DNA of 64,000 bases from VXYL01 sp964348085 (GTDB lineage: Bacteria > Pseudomonadota > Gammaproteobacteria > Pseudomonadales > Azotimanducaceae), in assembly GCA_964348085.1 (NCBI GenBank), contig CAYGBI010000001.1, forward strand, positions 67,495 to 131,494, read 5' to 3'. The notes beneath the pieces are model-generated. The model was not told the origin of the DNA. It worked only from the letters and a program-made list of their open reading frames with translations, and did not search any database. Below are positions 32,872 to 42,093 of the stretch, piece after piece. A program made the translations under genes and the position numbers. Numbering within the stretch: the first letter of the stretch is position 1; each line of letters opens with the position of its first letter.

Positions 32872-34224
32872 ATGAGCGCCTCGGTCCGCCAGTTGAACGT
32901 CTCGGCATCGGCGCCGCGGCTTGCGCTGCTGATCGAACTGCGCGGCGACCGACCCGGCGCTTTGGCAGCCGCATTGCGGCCATTCGCCCGCCACGGCGTC
33001 AGCCTCACGCACATCGAATCGCGCCCACGTCCCGGGCCGACGTTCGACTTCTACGTCGACTGCGAGGCCACACGCGGCACCCCGGCCATCGAAGCCGTGA
33101 TCGCCGAACTGCACGAGGTCGCCGAGGACGTGGAAGCACTGCACGGCAAGGATGTGGCGTGGTTTCCGCGCCATATCGCCGAACTCGACCGCATCGCCAA
33201 CAACACGGTGGAGGGCGGCACGGTGGAAGTGGTGGAGGTGGCGGAGAGAACGGTGAAGAGAGACACCGATCCTACCGAACAGCACGCAAGCACCGGCGTG
33301 CGACTCGCGGCCGACCATCCCGGCTTCGCCGACCCGCAGTATCGGCGACGGCGGGCGGCGTTGGGCCGTATCGCCCGTAACTTCCGACACGGCAACGACT
33401 ATCCCCGGGTCGACTACACGGCTGCCGAGCACGAGACTTGGCGCCACGTGTACCGGCAGCTTGCCGCGCTACACCGGCGCCACGCCTGTGCGGAATACCG
33501 CCGGGCGCTCGCCGCGCTGGAGAAGCAATGCGGCTACGCGGACGGCATCCCGCAGGGGCGCGAAGTGAGCGCCTTCTTGGCAGCGCGCACGGGATTTCGG
33601 CTGCGGCCTGTGGCAGGCCTGCTGAGTTCCCGCGACTTCCTGAACGGCCTCGCCTTCCGCGTGTTCTTCGCCACCCTCTACATCCGCCACGCCAGCCGGC
33701 CGTTCTACACCCCCGAACCGGACGTTTGCCACGAGCTGATCGGCCACACGCCGATGTTCGCGGATGCCGCCTTCGCCGACCTATCGCAGGAAATCGGCCT
33801 CGCCAGTTTGGGTGCCGACGATGACGACATCGAACGCCTGGCGCGTTGCTACTGGCACTCGGTGGAGTTCGGTCTGGTACGCGAGCATGGCGCGTTGAAA
33901 GCCTACGGCGCCGGTCTGCTGTCGAGCTTCGGCGAACTCGACCACGCCTGCGGCGGCCGCTCGGCGGCAGAGTTTCGACCTTGGCGACCCAACGTCGCCG
34001 CCACGCAGCCCTATCCGGTCTGCGAGTACCAGCCGCAGTATTTCGTCGCCGACTCGCTGCAGGATGCCAAGACCCGGATGCGGGACTTCTGCCGGTCGTT
34101 GCCGCGCCCCTTCTACGCCCGCTACAACCCGGCCACGGAATGCATCTGGGTGGATCGCGCCGTGCGTCGCTTGGCGGATGAATCTACAATCGCAAGCGAC
34201 TTGCAGCCGCGGGAACACCCATGA
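32872..34224 (+). CDS. phhA: Phenylalanine 4-monooxygenase with N-terminal ACT domain
   Basis: Pterin- and iron-dependent aromatic amino acid hydroxylase making tyrosine from phenylalanine. Most bacterial forms are 260-300 residues, catalytic domain only. This one has 450 residues and the layout of the animal enzyme. An ACT domain comes first (LIELRGDRPGALAAALRPF, with the GALxxxL and HIESRP segments), then a linker rich in Val, Glu and Thr, then the catalytic domain. Iron ligands are His287, His292 (CHELIGHTP) and Glu332 (YWHSVEFG), almost the same numbers as in human PAH. The ATG at 32872 lacks a clear Shine-Dalgarno. The stop overlaps the next gene by four bases. Confidence 0.93.
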   Translation: MSASVRQLNVSASAPRLALLIELRGDRPGALAAALRPFARHGVSLTHIESRPRPGPTFDFYVDCEATRGTPAIEAVIAELHEVAEDVEALHGKDVAWFPRHIAELDRIANNTVEGGTVEVVEVAERTVKRDTDPTEQHASTGVRLAADHPGFADPQYRRRRAALGRIARNFRHGNDYPRVDYTAAEHETWRHVYRQLAALHRRHACAEYRRALAALEKQCGYADGIPQGREVSAFLAARTGFRLRPVAGLLSSRDFLNGLAFRVFFATLYIRHASRPFYTPEPDVCHELIGHTPMFADAAFADLSQEIGLASLGADDDDIERLARCYWHSVEFGLVREHGALKAYGAGLLSSFGELDHACGGRSAAEFRPWRPNVAATQPYPVCEYQPQYFVADSLQDAKTRMRDFCRSLPRPFYARYNPATECIWVDRAVRRLADESTIASDLQPREHP

Positions 34225-34682
34225 CCGACCAAGCCGCCGAACCCATCGGCCGTTTCGACCACATCGGCATCGCGGTACACAGCATCGACAAGGCGCGTCC
34301 GTTCTTCGAGGAGGTGCTCGGCGCGAAGCACCGGCGCACCGGCGATCACGCTTCGGGCGACTTCCGCGTCGCGCTCTTCGACTTGCACGACTTCTGCATC
34401 GAACTCTTGGAACCCATCAACCCCGACGGATTTCTGGCCCAGTTCCTCGCCAAGCGCGGCGAGGGATTCCACCACCTAACGCTGCAAACGCCTGACGTAG
34501 CGGGAAAAGTGGCGGCCCTCGAAGCGCACGGCGTCCGCGTGGTGAACAAGAGCTTGGACAATCCCGAGTCCGTCGACGCATTCGTGTCGCCGAAGAGCGC
34601 CCACGGACTGTTGATTCAACTCGGCCAAAACTTGGGGCCGCTGAACAACCCGCCGTTCTGGGAAGACGAACAGCGCTCTTGA
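34221..34682 (+). CDS. VOC family protein, methylmalonyl-CoA epimerase-like
   Basis: A 153-residue vicinal-oxygen-chelate protein with FDHIGIAVHSIDKARPFFEEVLG, ELLEPI and FHHLTLQTPDV, the metal-site layout of methylmalonyl-CoA epimerase. It overlaps the hydroxylase gene (ATGA), so the two are translated together. That link to aromatic amino acid breakdown fits either propionate-side metabolism or a different VOC reaction. I am unsure of the exact substrate. Confidence 0.8.
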   Translation: MTDQAAEPIGRFDHIGIAVHSIDKARPFFEEVLGAKHRRTGDHASGDFRVALFDLHDFCIELLEPINPDGFLAQFLAKRGEGFHHLTLQTPDVAGKVAALEAHGVRVVNKSLDNPESVDAFVSPKSAHGLLIQLGQNLGPLNNPPFWEDEQRS

Positions 34683-34780
34683 CCTCACCGGCGCCGTACG
34701 CTTCGGGACGATCTAGCAACCGCCGACACCCGTGACATAGACTCGTGCGTTAGCGCACGTTGCGGAGAAGGAGGGTCGGG

Positions 34781-35731
34781 ATGGCCAAGGTCTACGCCGG
34801 CACGGTCGGTTGGAGCGTATGGGGCAGTGACGACATGGGCGAAACTTGGCGGTTCGCCTTTCCCGGCGTCAATGCCGAATGCCGCATTTGGTCGCTTTCA
34901 CACCATCCCCAAGAGCCCGGCGTGGTGTGGGCGGGATCGGACCAAGGCATCCTTCGTCGCGACGCGGACGGCAACGCCGAGCGCATGCCTTCGCCAGCGG
35001 ACGGCTTGCAAGTCTGGGCCTTCTCGCAAGCGCCGAACGACCCCAAGGTACTGATAATCGGCACCAATCCGGGCCATGTATTCCGCTCCGAGGACGGCGG
35101 CGACAACTGGCGCGAACTGCCCATCGACCTCGTCGACGAGTGCCTGATCGGCAAACCGCGCATCACCCGCATCCGCTTCGATCCGTTCGACGACCAAGCG
35201 CTGTGGGTGAGCGCCGAAATCGACGCCGTGCATCACAGCCCCGACGGCGGGGAAACTTGGCGACGCTGCGAGCAGGGGTTCAGGTTCCCGGACATCCACG
35301 ACATCGCCATCGTCGTCGACGACGGCTCGCGCAAGCTGCTCGCCGCGACCGCGGTGGGCCTCTACACGTCCCGCGACGACGGCGACACTTGGCAGTGGCG
35401 GAAACTCGACTCGCCTTGGCAGTACACCCGGGGTATCAAGCCACGCGCCAACCTCGACGGCACCGTATTTCTGTGCAATGGCGACGGCCCGCCCGGCAGC
35501 CAAGGGCGCCTGCTACGCAGCCTAGACTGGGGCGAAACATGGCAGGACGTCCATCTGCCGGCGCCAACCAATTCCACGCCGTGGACCGTCGCCACCAACG
35601 ATGCGGACCCGAACGTGCTGTTCGCCTGCACCAACCTAGGTCAGATGTTCCGCAGCACCGACGGTGGCGAACAGTGGGTGAAGCTGCCCCGCGAACTCGG
35701 TGAAATCCGCACGATGCTGTGGCACCCGTGA
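34781..35731 (+). CDS. BNR/sialidase-like beta-propeller protein
   Basis: A 316-residue protein with repeated Asp-box motifs (S/T-x-D-x-G-x-T-W): SDDMGETW, SEDGGDNW, SPDGGETW, SRDDGDTW, SLDWGETW and STDGGEQW. No signal peptide is seen, so it is probably cytoplasmic. No catalytic arginine triad of a true sialidase is apparent. GGAGAAGGAGGG precedes the ATG at 34781. Its end meets the convergent amidohydrolase gene with 2 bases between. Confidence 0.8.
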   Translation: MAKVYAGTVGWSVWGSDDMGETWRFAFPGVNAECRIWSLSHHPQEPGVVWAGSDQGILRRDADGNAERMPSPADGLQVWAFSQAPNDPKVLIIGTNPGHVFRSEDGGDNWRELPIDLVDECLIGKPRITRIRFDPFDDQALWVSAEIDAVHHSPDGGETWRRCEQGFRFPDIHDIAIVVDDGSRKLLAATAVGLYTSRDDGDTWQWRKLDSPWQYTRGIKPRANLDGTVFLCNGDGPPGSQGRLLRSLDWGETWQDVHLPAPTNSTPWTVATNDADPNVLFACTNLGQMFRSTDGGEQWVKLPRELGEIRTMLWHP

Positions 35732-35733
35732 GT

Positions 35734-36843
35734 TCAAGCCACGCCGAACACCCGCGCGGCGTTGGCGCCTAATACGCGGTCTCTCGACGCCGCATCCAAC
35801 GGCGCCACCGAACGCTGAATCAGCGCCATCGCGTCCATCCGGGAGTCCACATGGGGGAAATCGCTGCCCCAGAGGATGTTGTCCTCGCCGACCAGTTCGA
35901 GCATGGCGCCTATGGTGCGCTCTTCCGGCTCCGCAACGAAGTAGCAGTTGCGGCGGATGTAGGTGCTGGGCTTTTCCTTCATCGGCGCGAAACTACGAAA
36001 GATCTCGTGTTTTTCGTCCAGCCGGTCCATCAGGTAGGCGGCGAATCCGCAGCCGGCTTCCACGCTGACGACTTTCAGCCGCGGAAAACGCTCGAACAAT
36101 AGATCCAGCACGAGGCTCGCCATAGCCGGAATGAGCTGCCCGGTGGCGCCAAGACCGAAGCCGAATACCATGCCGGCGCCGCTCTGGTGCCAAGACGAGA
36201 ACGGCACGGCGGCGCCCCCAAAGCGCACGATGACGTGCAGACAACCCGGCACGTCCGCATCTTGCAGTCGGGACCAGAGGGGGTCGAAGTGGGTGTTGCC
36301 GGGGCGCTTGCCGGCGACCGTTTCCGGCGGCACGAAGAGGCCCCGAAAGCCAAGTTTCAAGCAGCGGTCCAGCTCTCGCGCGGCGGCATCCACATCGTGC
36401 CAGTTGACCACGGCGATGGGCAGCACCCGATCCGGCACCGTTTGATGAAACTCCGACTGCCAAGTGTTGTACGCACGGCAGTAGGCGTTGGCGAGGTCCG
36501 CATCTTCGGTGGGAAACGGCAGGATGCCGATGGTGGGGAACAAGACGCCCCGATCAACACCCCAATCATCTAGCAGTTCAGCCCGCGCTCGGGGTTCGAA
36601 GCTCGCCGGCGGACAACCGTCCGCGTAGCGCAAGCCGCCGGTGAACAACTTCACGCGGTCGAGATGAGCGCCGCCAAGCCCCGCCAGCACCCGCTCCAAG
36701 ACCACGCGCTCACCGATGATGAGCTTCTCGACGCCGTCCTCTTCTTCGATGCGAATGGCGCGATCACGATAGCGTGGTTCCAAGTAGCGTTGCCACAGGT
36801 CCGCCGGTTCCATGATGTGGGAGTCGCAGTCGATAACGGCCAT
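35734..36843 (-). CDS. Amidohydrolase (metal-dependent hydrolase, COG2159 type)
   Basis: A TIM-barrel amidohydrolase of 369 residues. It opens MAVIDCDSHIMEPADLW with the N-terminal D-x-H metal site. HVIVRFGG and SVEAGCG follow, and GSDFPHVDSR supplies the catalytic Asp. This set is related to aminocarboxymuconate-semialdehyde decarboxylase. The substrate is unknown. GAGGTGAC stands next to the ATG at 36843. It diverges from the TauD-like gene, with 117 bases between. Confidence 0.9.
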   Translation of the reverse strand: MAVIDCDSHIMEPADLWQRYLEPRYRDRAIRIEEEDGVEKLIIGERVVLERVLAGLGGAHLDRVKLFTGGLRYADGCPPASFEPRARAELLDDWGVDRGVLFPTIGILPFPTEDADLANAYCRAYNTWQSEFHQTVPDRVLPIAVVNWHDVDAAARELDRCLKLGFRGLFVPPETVAGKRPGNTHFDPLWSRLQDADVPGCLHVIVRFGGAAVPFSSWHQSGAGMVFGFGLGATGQLIPAMASLVLDLLFERFPRLKVVSVEAGCGFAAYLMDRLDEKHEIFRSFAPMKEKPSTYIRRNCYFVAEPEERTIGAMLELVGEDNILWGSDFPHVDSRMDAMALIQRSVAPLDAASRDRVLGANAARVFGVA

Positions 36844-36960
36844 GTCACCTCGCTCGCTTTCGTCTTCGTCTACGCGAAACTTCAAGGCTCAGAATACACG
36901 GCTTGCCGCTACAATGACCGCAAGCGGCAAGCCCGACTTCCCGTCAACTAGGAGCGAGAT

Positions 36961-37836
36961 ATGTTCAATACCCGCGCTGGCCAGCTTGCGAGCGACAGCA
37001 TCCGCAGCGAGTACCGCACCTTCGAGGTCGATTCCATAACGCCCCACATCGGTGCCGAGGTGCGCGGTGTCGATCTGGCGCAACCGCTCTCCAACGAACA
37101 AGCGCAGGACATCCACGACGCTTGGCTGGACTGGAAGGTGTTGGTGTTCCGGGACCAGCACCTGAACCGCGAGCAACACAAGGCGTTCGGTCGCCGCTTC
37201 GGCACCCTGCACGTGCATCCGATGCAACACCAATATCGGGGCGACCCGGAAATCCTCACCGTGAAGACGACCGCGAAATCACCCTACACGGCAGGCGACG
37301 GTTGGCACACGGACGTAACCTGCGACGAAGTGCCGCCGCTCGGCTCTATGCTCTACGTCACCGAGACGCCGCAGCGGGGTGGCGGCGACACGCTATTCGC
37401 GGATATGTACTTGGCTTACGAACTGCTCTCCGAACCGATCCGTGCGTTTTTGGATGGTCTCGAGGCCGTTCACGATGGCGCACTGCCCTACATCGGCTCC
37501 TACAAGTCGAAGCCGCCCCCGGGCGGCTACCCCCGCAACAAGCACCCGGTCGTAATCCGCCACGCCGAGACCGGTCGCCGTATTCTCTACGTGAACCAAG
37601 GCTTCACATCGCACATTGTCGGCATGTCCCGCGCCGAGAGCCGCGCAATACTCGATATGCTGTATCGGCACATCGACTCGACGCCCCGACTGTGGGGCCG
37701 CGTATCGTGGCTGCCGAACACGCTGACGTTCTGGGACAACCGCTGCACGCAACACCACGCGGTTTGGGACTACTACCCCGACAGTCGGTACGGCGAACGG
37801 GTGTCCATCGTAGGCGAACAGAGGCCAATGGCATGA
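36961..37836 (+). CDS. TauD/TfdA family Fe(II)/2-oxoglutarate dioxygenase
   Basis: A 291-residue oxygenase with the facial triad HxD (GWHTDVTCDE) and the distal His in QHHAVWDYYP, followed by RYGERV, which binds 2-oxoglutarate. TauD-like proteins oxidise sulfonates, phenoxyacids or other small carboxylates. The substrate cannot be told. AGGAG is 7 bases before the ATG. It overlaps the next gene by four bases. Confidence 0.92.
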   Translation: MFNTRAGQLASDSIRSEYRTFEVDSITPHIGAEVRGVDLAQPLSNEQAQDIHDAWLDWKVLVFRDQHLNREQHKAFGRRFGTLHVHPMQHQYRGDPEILTVKTTAKSPYTAGDGWHTDVTCDEVPPLGSMLYVTETPQRGGGDTLFADMYLAYELLSEPIRAFLDGLEAVHDGALPYIGSYKSKPPPGGYPRNKHPVVIRHAETGRRILYVNQGFTSHIVGMSRAESRAILDMLYRHIDSTPRLWGRVSWLPNTLTFWDNRCTQHHAVWDYYPDSRYGERVSIVGEQRPMA

Positions 37837-38324
37837 TTAACCGAAGAATTTTCCTCGCCGGCGCGGCGCTTGCGCCGGCGTTGCCGTATTTCCGCCCGGC
37901 GCGCGCGGCTTCCGCCGGCGCGGCGCTCGGCAGTTCGAAACTGGTGTACTTGACTCCGCTCAAGAGCAACGGCGAGGAGAGCCGCTGCAAAGCCGAGATT
38001 TGGTTCGCGTTCGAGGGCGGCGACATCTTTGTCGTAACACCCCCCGAGGCTTGGCGCGCGCAGGCGGTCCGCCAAGGTTTGACCCGGGCCCGGATGTGGG
38101 TGGGCGAGTTCGGCATCTGGACAAACGCCGACGGGGCCTTCCGCCAAGCGCCGGAGATCATGACCCGTGCTTCGCTGGAGACCGACCCAAGCGTGCAAGC
38201 ACGGGTACTGGACAACATGGGTGCCAAGTACGCGGACGACGGTTGGCAGCGGTGGGGGCCGCGGTTCAAAGAGGGACTGGCCGATGGCGGCCGGGTGATG
38301 ATCCGCTACGTCATCGACGCCTGA
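37833..38324 (+). CDS. Tat-exported protein, possible split beta-barrel fold
   Basis: A 163-residue product with a twin-arginine-like signal (INRRIFLAGAALAPALPYF). A mature part follows with LVYLTPLKSNGEESRCKAEIWFAFEGGDIFVVT, similar in pattern to flavin- or F420-binding split beta-barrels. The ATG overlaps the stop of the dioxygenase gene (ATGA), so the two are likely translated together. Tat export would suit a folded cofactor protein. Function is unknown. Confidence 0.7.
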   Translation: MINRRIFLAGAALAPALPYFRPARAASAGAALGSSKLVYLTPLKSNGEESRCKAEIWFAFEGGDIFVVTPPEAWRAQAVRQGLTRARMWVGEFGIWTNADGAFRQAPEIMTRASLETDPSVQARVLDNMGAKYADDGWQRWGPRFKEGLADGGRVMIRYVIDA

Positions 38325-38329
38325 CCCCG

Positions 38330-39232
38330 ATGCGCACGATCCGGCCGGTTTTGCTGGCGCTTTGCGTCTATGGCGTACCGACGCAAGCCGTCGAGGTGAT
38401 CGGCCAGATCAAGCATGAAGCCTTGGCTGAGGTCAGCGGCATCGTCAAGTCCTCCAAGGGGGACTTCTACTGGGTTCACAACGACAGCGGCGACAGCGCC
38501 CGCCTGTTCGCCATTGACGAAACGGGCACGCCGGTGGTGCCGTCTTGGATTCGGGTCTCGCCGCAGGATTGGCAGGGGCATGTGATCGACAACGCATGGC
38601 ACGCCGACTGGGAAGCGATCGCGCTGGCCGACGGCGTGCTCTACATCGCCGACGTGGGCAACAACGGCAACGCGCGGCGCGACCTCGGGGTGTACGTCGT
38701 CAACGAGCCCCATCCGGCGGCCGTGCAGCGCATGCGCGCGCTCACGTTTCTACCTATTCGCTATCCCGACCAGCGTGACTACCCGGGCGACGTATGGCAC
38801 TTCGACTGCGAGGCGGTGTTCGTCGCCGATGGCGCACTGTATTTCATCACCAAGCATCGCCAACCGCATCAGATCGCAGCGCGGGAAGCCGGCGCCAAGC
38901 TCTACCGCTTGGACACCGCACATACCGACCGCGAGAACATCCTTACGCTAGTCGGTGAGCGCCAAGACCTCGCCGTCGCCACTGGCGCCGATCTGTCTCC
39001 CGACGGTTCTCGGTTGGCGGTCGCCACCTACACGTCGCTGTGGCTCTTCGACCGTCCAACCCAAGGCGACGACTGGTTCGCCGGGAAGGCTTGGAAGCTC
39101 GACTTGGACGAGCGTCTATGGCAACGGCAACTCGAAGCCATCGCGTGGCAAGACGAGGCGACCCTGCTACTGGTCAACGAGAGGCGCGACATCATGCGGG
39201 CGAAGGTCGCCGATTTTTCGCCACTGCCCTAA
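38330..39232 (+). CDS. Exported protein, beta-propeller-like
   Basis: A 300-residue exported product (signal peptide MRTIRPVLLALCVYGVPTQA). The mature part has SGIVKSSKGDFYWVHNDSGDSARLFAID, DWEAIALADGVLYIADVGNN and DCEAVFVADGALYFITKHR, recurring strand-turn units that fit a propeller, perhaps an esterase-like or phytase-like fold. It starts 5 bases after the Tat-exported gene and probably belongs to the same operon. Function unknown. Confidence 0.75.
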   Translation: MRTIRPVLLALCVYGVPTQAVEVIGQIKHEALAEVSGIVKSSKGDFYWVHNDSGDSARLFAIDETGTPVVPSWIRVSPQDWQGHVIDNAWHADWEAIALADGVLYIADVGNNGNARRDLGVYVVNEPHPAAVQRMRALTFLPIRYPDQRDYPGDVWHFDCEAVFVADGALYFITKHRQPHQIAAREAGAKLYRLDTAHTDRENILTLVGERQDLAVATGADLSPDGSRLAVATYTSLWLFDRPTQGDDWFAGKAWKLDLDERLWQRQLEAIAWQDEATLLLVNERRDIMRAKVADFSPLP

Positions 39233-39280
39233 ACCGCATTCGTCCGGGGCAACGAGCGGTACGGAATCCCGCCGGCGGAT

Positions 39281-39315
39281 GCGCCACCGACCCGGCTAGG
39301 CAAGGTCGGCGGCGC
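39281..39315. terminator. Hairpin between convergent genes, possible bidirectional terminator
   Basis: GCGCCACCGACC (39281-39292) pairs with GGTCGGCGGCGC (39304-39315) with one mismatch and an 11-base loop. A second hairpin, GCACTGA with TCAGTGC (39314-39320, 39334-39340), follows. No T-runs flank them. Confidence 0.45.
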
Positions 39316-39333
39316 ACTGAACGCCGGTCGCCG

Positions 39334-40974
39334 TCAGTGCGTATGGCGCAACACTTGCCCGGCCCGTTCTCCCGTATGCTCGCCGTCGATCAACGTCACC
39401 GCGCCGTTGACGAGGGTGGTCTTGTAGCCCAGCGACTTCTGGATGTAGCGCGGCGCACCGCCGGGGAAGTCGTGTACCAAGACCGGTTGTCGCTCCGCCA
39501 CCTTGGCCGGGTCGAGCACATTTACGTCCGCCTTCATACCGGCCTCGAGCAGCCCTCGGTCCTTGAGCCCGAGCACCCGTGCGGGACCAGAAGTGAGCCG
39601 GCGAATGCCCTCGCCCAAGCTGTATAGCCCCGCTTCCCGAATCCAGTACGAGAGAATGAAGCTCGGCCAGCCGGCATCCATGATCTGCGACACGTGCGCA
39701 CCGGCGTCGCCCAAGCTCGGGAAGATGTGCTCGCTCTTGAACAGATCACCGAGCTCTTTGAGACTCTGATTGAACATGCGCAGATTGAAGAGTGCGAGGC
39801 CGTCGGTTTCGTCGGACAAACGCAGGAACGTCTCCACCCAGTGCTCGCCGGCCGCCTCGGCTTGCGCTGCCAAGTTCTGCTGCGGCGGCGTCGTGTAGTC
39901 CGGGGACTCGCCAGCGCCCAGATAGAACACGTTGGTCATCGGGAACCGATGCTTCATGGCCTTGCCTTCCGCGATCAACTTGGCGCGAGTCTCCCCGTCC
40001 CGAATGGCCGCCAAGCGGCCGGCGAGGTCCATCTTGCGCAAGGCTTGCCACGTCTCCCCTTGCACCGGCAGATTGGATTGCAGGCCGAACATGAAGCCGG
40101 AGCCCCGCACCTGCGTGATCGCCGTCAAGTCACCGTGTTGGCACAATTTGGCGAGATTCTCGGCTTGCGCACGGCCGGAACCTTCTTGCGGCCCGGTGCC
40201 ATAGCTGAACAGAATGCGGCCCTTGGTCGTCTCGGCCATGGCCTTCAGCACCTCGAAGTTGGCGCCCACGGCCTGCATCAAGCCGTTGCGCGGACCGACC
40301 GCCTTGGCGATTTCCACGAGCTCGATGGGATCGGCGAAGGTGCCGGGAATAGAGCGCCCGTCCGGAAGCTTGTGCGGCGGGTAGCGGTTGGTGGAAAAGC
40401 CAACGGCACCGCCGTCGATCGACTGGGCTACGACATCGGCCATCTGCCGACGTTCCTCCGGCGTCGCCTGCTCTTCCACGGCACGCTCGCCCATGACGTA
40501 GAAGCGCACCGCACAGTGGCCCACCATGCCGGCGACGTTCAACGCCGGATTGAGGCGCTCGATGGCGTCCAAGTAGCCGCCGTAGTCCTCCCAGTTCCAA
40601 GGCAGACCGGTGAGGATAGCGTTCTTGGGAATGTCCTCGACGGTCTCCATCATCGCCGCCAAAAGCTCGACGTCTTTCGGTTTGCACGGCGCGAAAGTGA
40701 CGCCGCAGTTGCCGAGCAACGCGGTGGTCACGCCATGCCAACTCACCGGCGTCATCTCCGGATCCCAGCCGATCTGCGCGTCCAAGTGCGTATGCAGGTC
40801 GACGAAGCCGGGCGTCACCGCCATGCCGCGAGCGTCGATTTCCCGCTTGCCCTTGCCGGCCACTTCGCCGACGCCGGTGATGATGCCGTCGTCTATTGCG
40901 AGGTCGCCAAGCGTCGGTCCCGCGCCGCTGCCGTCTACCAATTCGCCACCGCGAATTACGATGTCATGTGCCAT
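39334..40974 (-). CDS. D-aminoacylase-type amidohydrolase
   Basis: A 546-residue amidohydrolase of the N-acyl-D-amino-acid deacylase type. It opens with GGELVDGSGAGPTLGDLAI, and the metal site PGFVDLHTHLDAQIGWDP holds H-x-H. GNCGVTFAPCKP and SLGDAGAHVSQIMD place a metal-binding Asp. The substrate is probably an N-acylated or cyclic amide. ATG start at 40974. Confidence 0.88.
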   Translation of the reverse strand: MAHDIVIRGGELVDGSGAGPTLGDLAIDDGIITGVGEVAGKGKREIDARGMAVTPGFVDLHTHLDAQIGWDPEMTPVSWHGVTTALLGNCGVTFAPCKPKDVELLAAMMETVEDIPKNAILTGLPWNWEDYGGYLDAIERLNPALNVAGMVGHCAVRFYVMGERAVEEQATPEERRQMADVVAQSIDGGAVGFSTNRYPPHKLPDGRSIPGTFADPIELVEIAKAVGPRNGLMQAVGANFEVLKAMAETTKGRILFSYGTGPQEGSGRAQAENLAKLCQHGDLTAITQVRGSGFMFGLQSNLPVQGETWQALRKMDLAGRLAAIRDGETRAKLIAEGKAMKHRFPMTNVFYLGAGESPDYTTPPQQNLAAQAEAAGEHWVETFLRLSDETDGLALFNLRMFNQSLKELGDLFKSEHIFPSLGDAGAHVSQIMDAGWPSFILSYWIREAGLYSLGEGIRRLTSGPARVLGLKDRGLLEAGMKADVNVLDPAKVAERQPVLVHDFPGGAPRYIQKSLGYKTTLVNGAVTLIDGEHTGERAGQVLRHTH

Positions 40975-41013
40975 TTCTAGTTCCTCCCGTGCTCCTAAAG
41001 TGCTGTGGCTCCG

Positions 41014-41937
41014 CTAATCAAACGCGGAGACGATGTCCTCCTCCACGCGCTGAAACGCCTCGACATCGCCCGTGGGAACGGCGCCGAACATGATTTCCTC
41101 GACGCCCTCCCGCTCGAATTCGCCGATGCGGTCGATAATCTCGTTCTTCGGCCCCGCCATGGAACCCGCGCCCAAGCCGCGATGAAACCGCTCGATGCGT
41201 TCCTTGTCGTCGGTGATTTGCAACGGCATCAGCAGCGTGCGTTTGATATCTGCGGGGTCTCGGCCCACATCTTCGCAGTGGCGCTCGAGAATGCCGATCT
41301 TGTGTCGATACACTTCCAGCGACATGCCCTGACCTGCCCAACCGTCCATGTTGAAGATGTCGCCGAACATGGCGAGCGTGCGCAAGGTGCGGCGAGGACC
41401 CGTGCCGCCAACCATAATGGGAATGTGGGGCTTTTGATAGCAGCCCGGCGAGAGCGGCGCCTGATCCAGCCGGTAGTATTTGCCGCGGTAGTCCACCGGG
41501 CCATCCGAGGTGAAGAGCAAGCGCAGCAGCTCGCAGGCTTCTTGGAAGCGGTCTTGGCGTTCCTTCATGGACGGAAAGTCCCACCCGTACGCCTCGTGCT
41601 CGCGCTTGAACCACGCCGCGCCGAGCGCCAACTCGAAGCGCCCCTTGGAAGCCTGATCCAAGGTCGTCGCCATCTTCGCCAGCAGCGCCGGATTGCGGTA
41701 CGTGTTGCCAAGCACCAAGTGGCCGAGGCGCAGTTTCTCCGTCATGCCGGCGGCAACCGCGATCAACGTGTAGCCCTCGAAGGCGGTGAAGTGCTCCTCT
41801 TCGCGCCGGCCTGGCGGCGGCAGGAAGTGATCCGCGAACCATAGGCTGTTCCAGCGCGTCCCCTCCATGACTTCGATGGATGCCTTGATGGCATCCCAAG
41901 TCGTGCGATAGCAGTTGACCTGCACCCCGAACTTCAT
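41014..41937 (-). CDS. LLM-class flavin-dependent oxidoreductase
   Basis: A luciferase-like monooxygenase family protein of 307 residues. It opens MKFGVQVNCYRTTWDAIKAS and has SLWFADHFLP, LGHLVLGNTYRNPALLAKMATTLDQAS, GRFELALGAAW and PIMVGGTG, all typical of F420/FMN-dependent members. Which cofactor it uses is not decided by the sequence. GGGAGGGAGC precedes the ATG at 41937. It follows the D-aminoacylase-type gene by about 40 bases on the same strand. Confidence 0.9.
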   Translation of the reverse strand: MKFGVQVNCYRTTWDAIKASIEVMEGTRWNSLWFADHFLPPPGRREEEHFTAFEGYTLIAVAAGMTEKLRLGHLVLGNTYRNPALLAKMATTLDQASKGRFELALGAAWFKREHEAYGWDFPSMKERQDRFQEACELLRLLFTSDGPVDYRGKYYRLDQAPLSPGCYQKPHIPIMVGGTGPRRTLRTLAMFGDIFNMDGWAGQGMSLEVYRHKIGILERHCEDVGRDPADIKRTLLMPLQITDDKERIERFHRGLGAGSMAGPKNEIIDRIGEFEREGVEEIMFGAVPTGDVEAFQRVEEDIVSAFD

Positions 41938-42093
41938 GCTCCCTCCCGAATCTAGCCCCTCGACCTGTACGCCTGCCGCTGCTCGCAGCCCGCGACTTGC
42001 GCCTGACGAATGCCGGGCGCTCAGGTAATGTCGCCATCGAGTATATAGCACGGTTCGAACGGGACGACCTGCGCATCGCCGTGGACGTCGACA

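Noticed and set aside
42040..42066. GGTTCGAA within a short gap, resembling a tRNA T-loop
   Set aside because: No acceptor, D or anticodon stems could be drawn around it.
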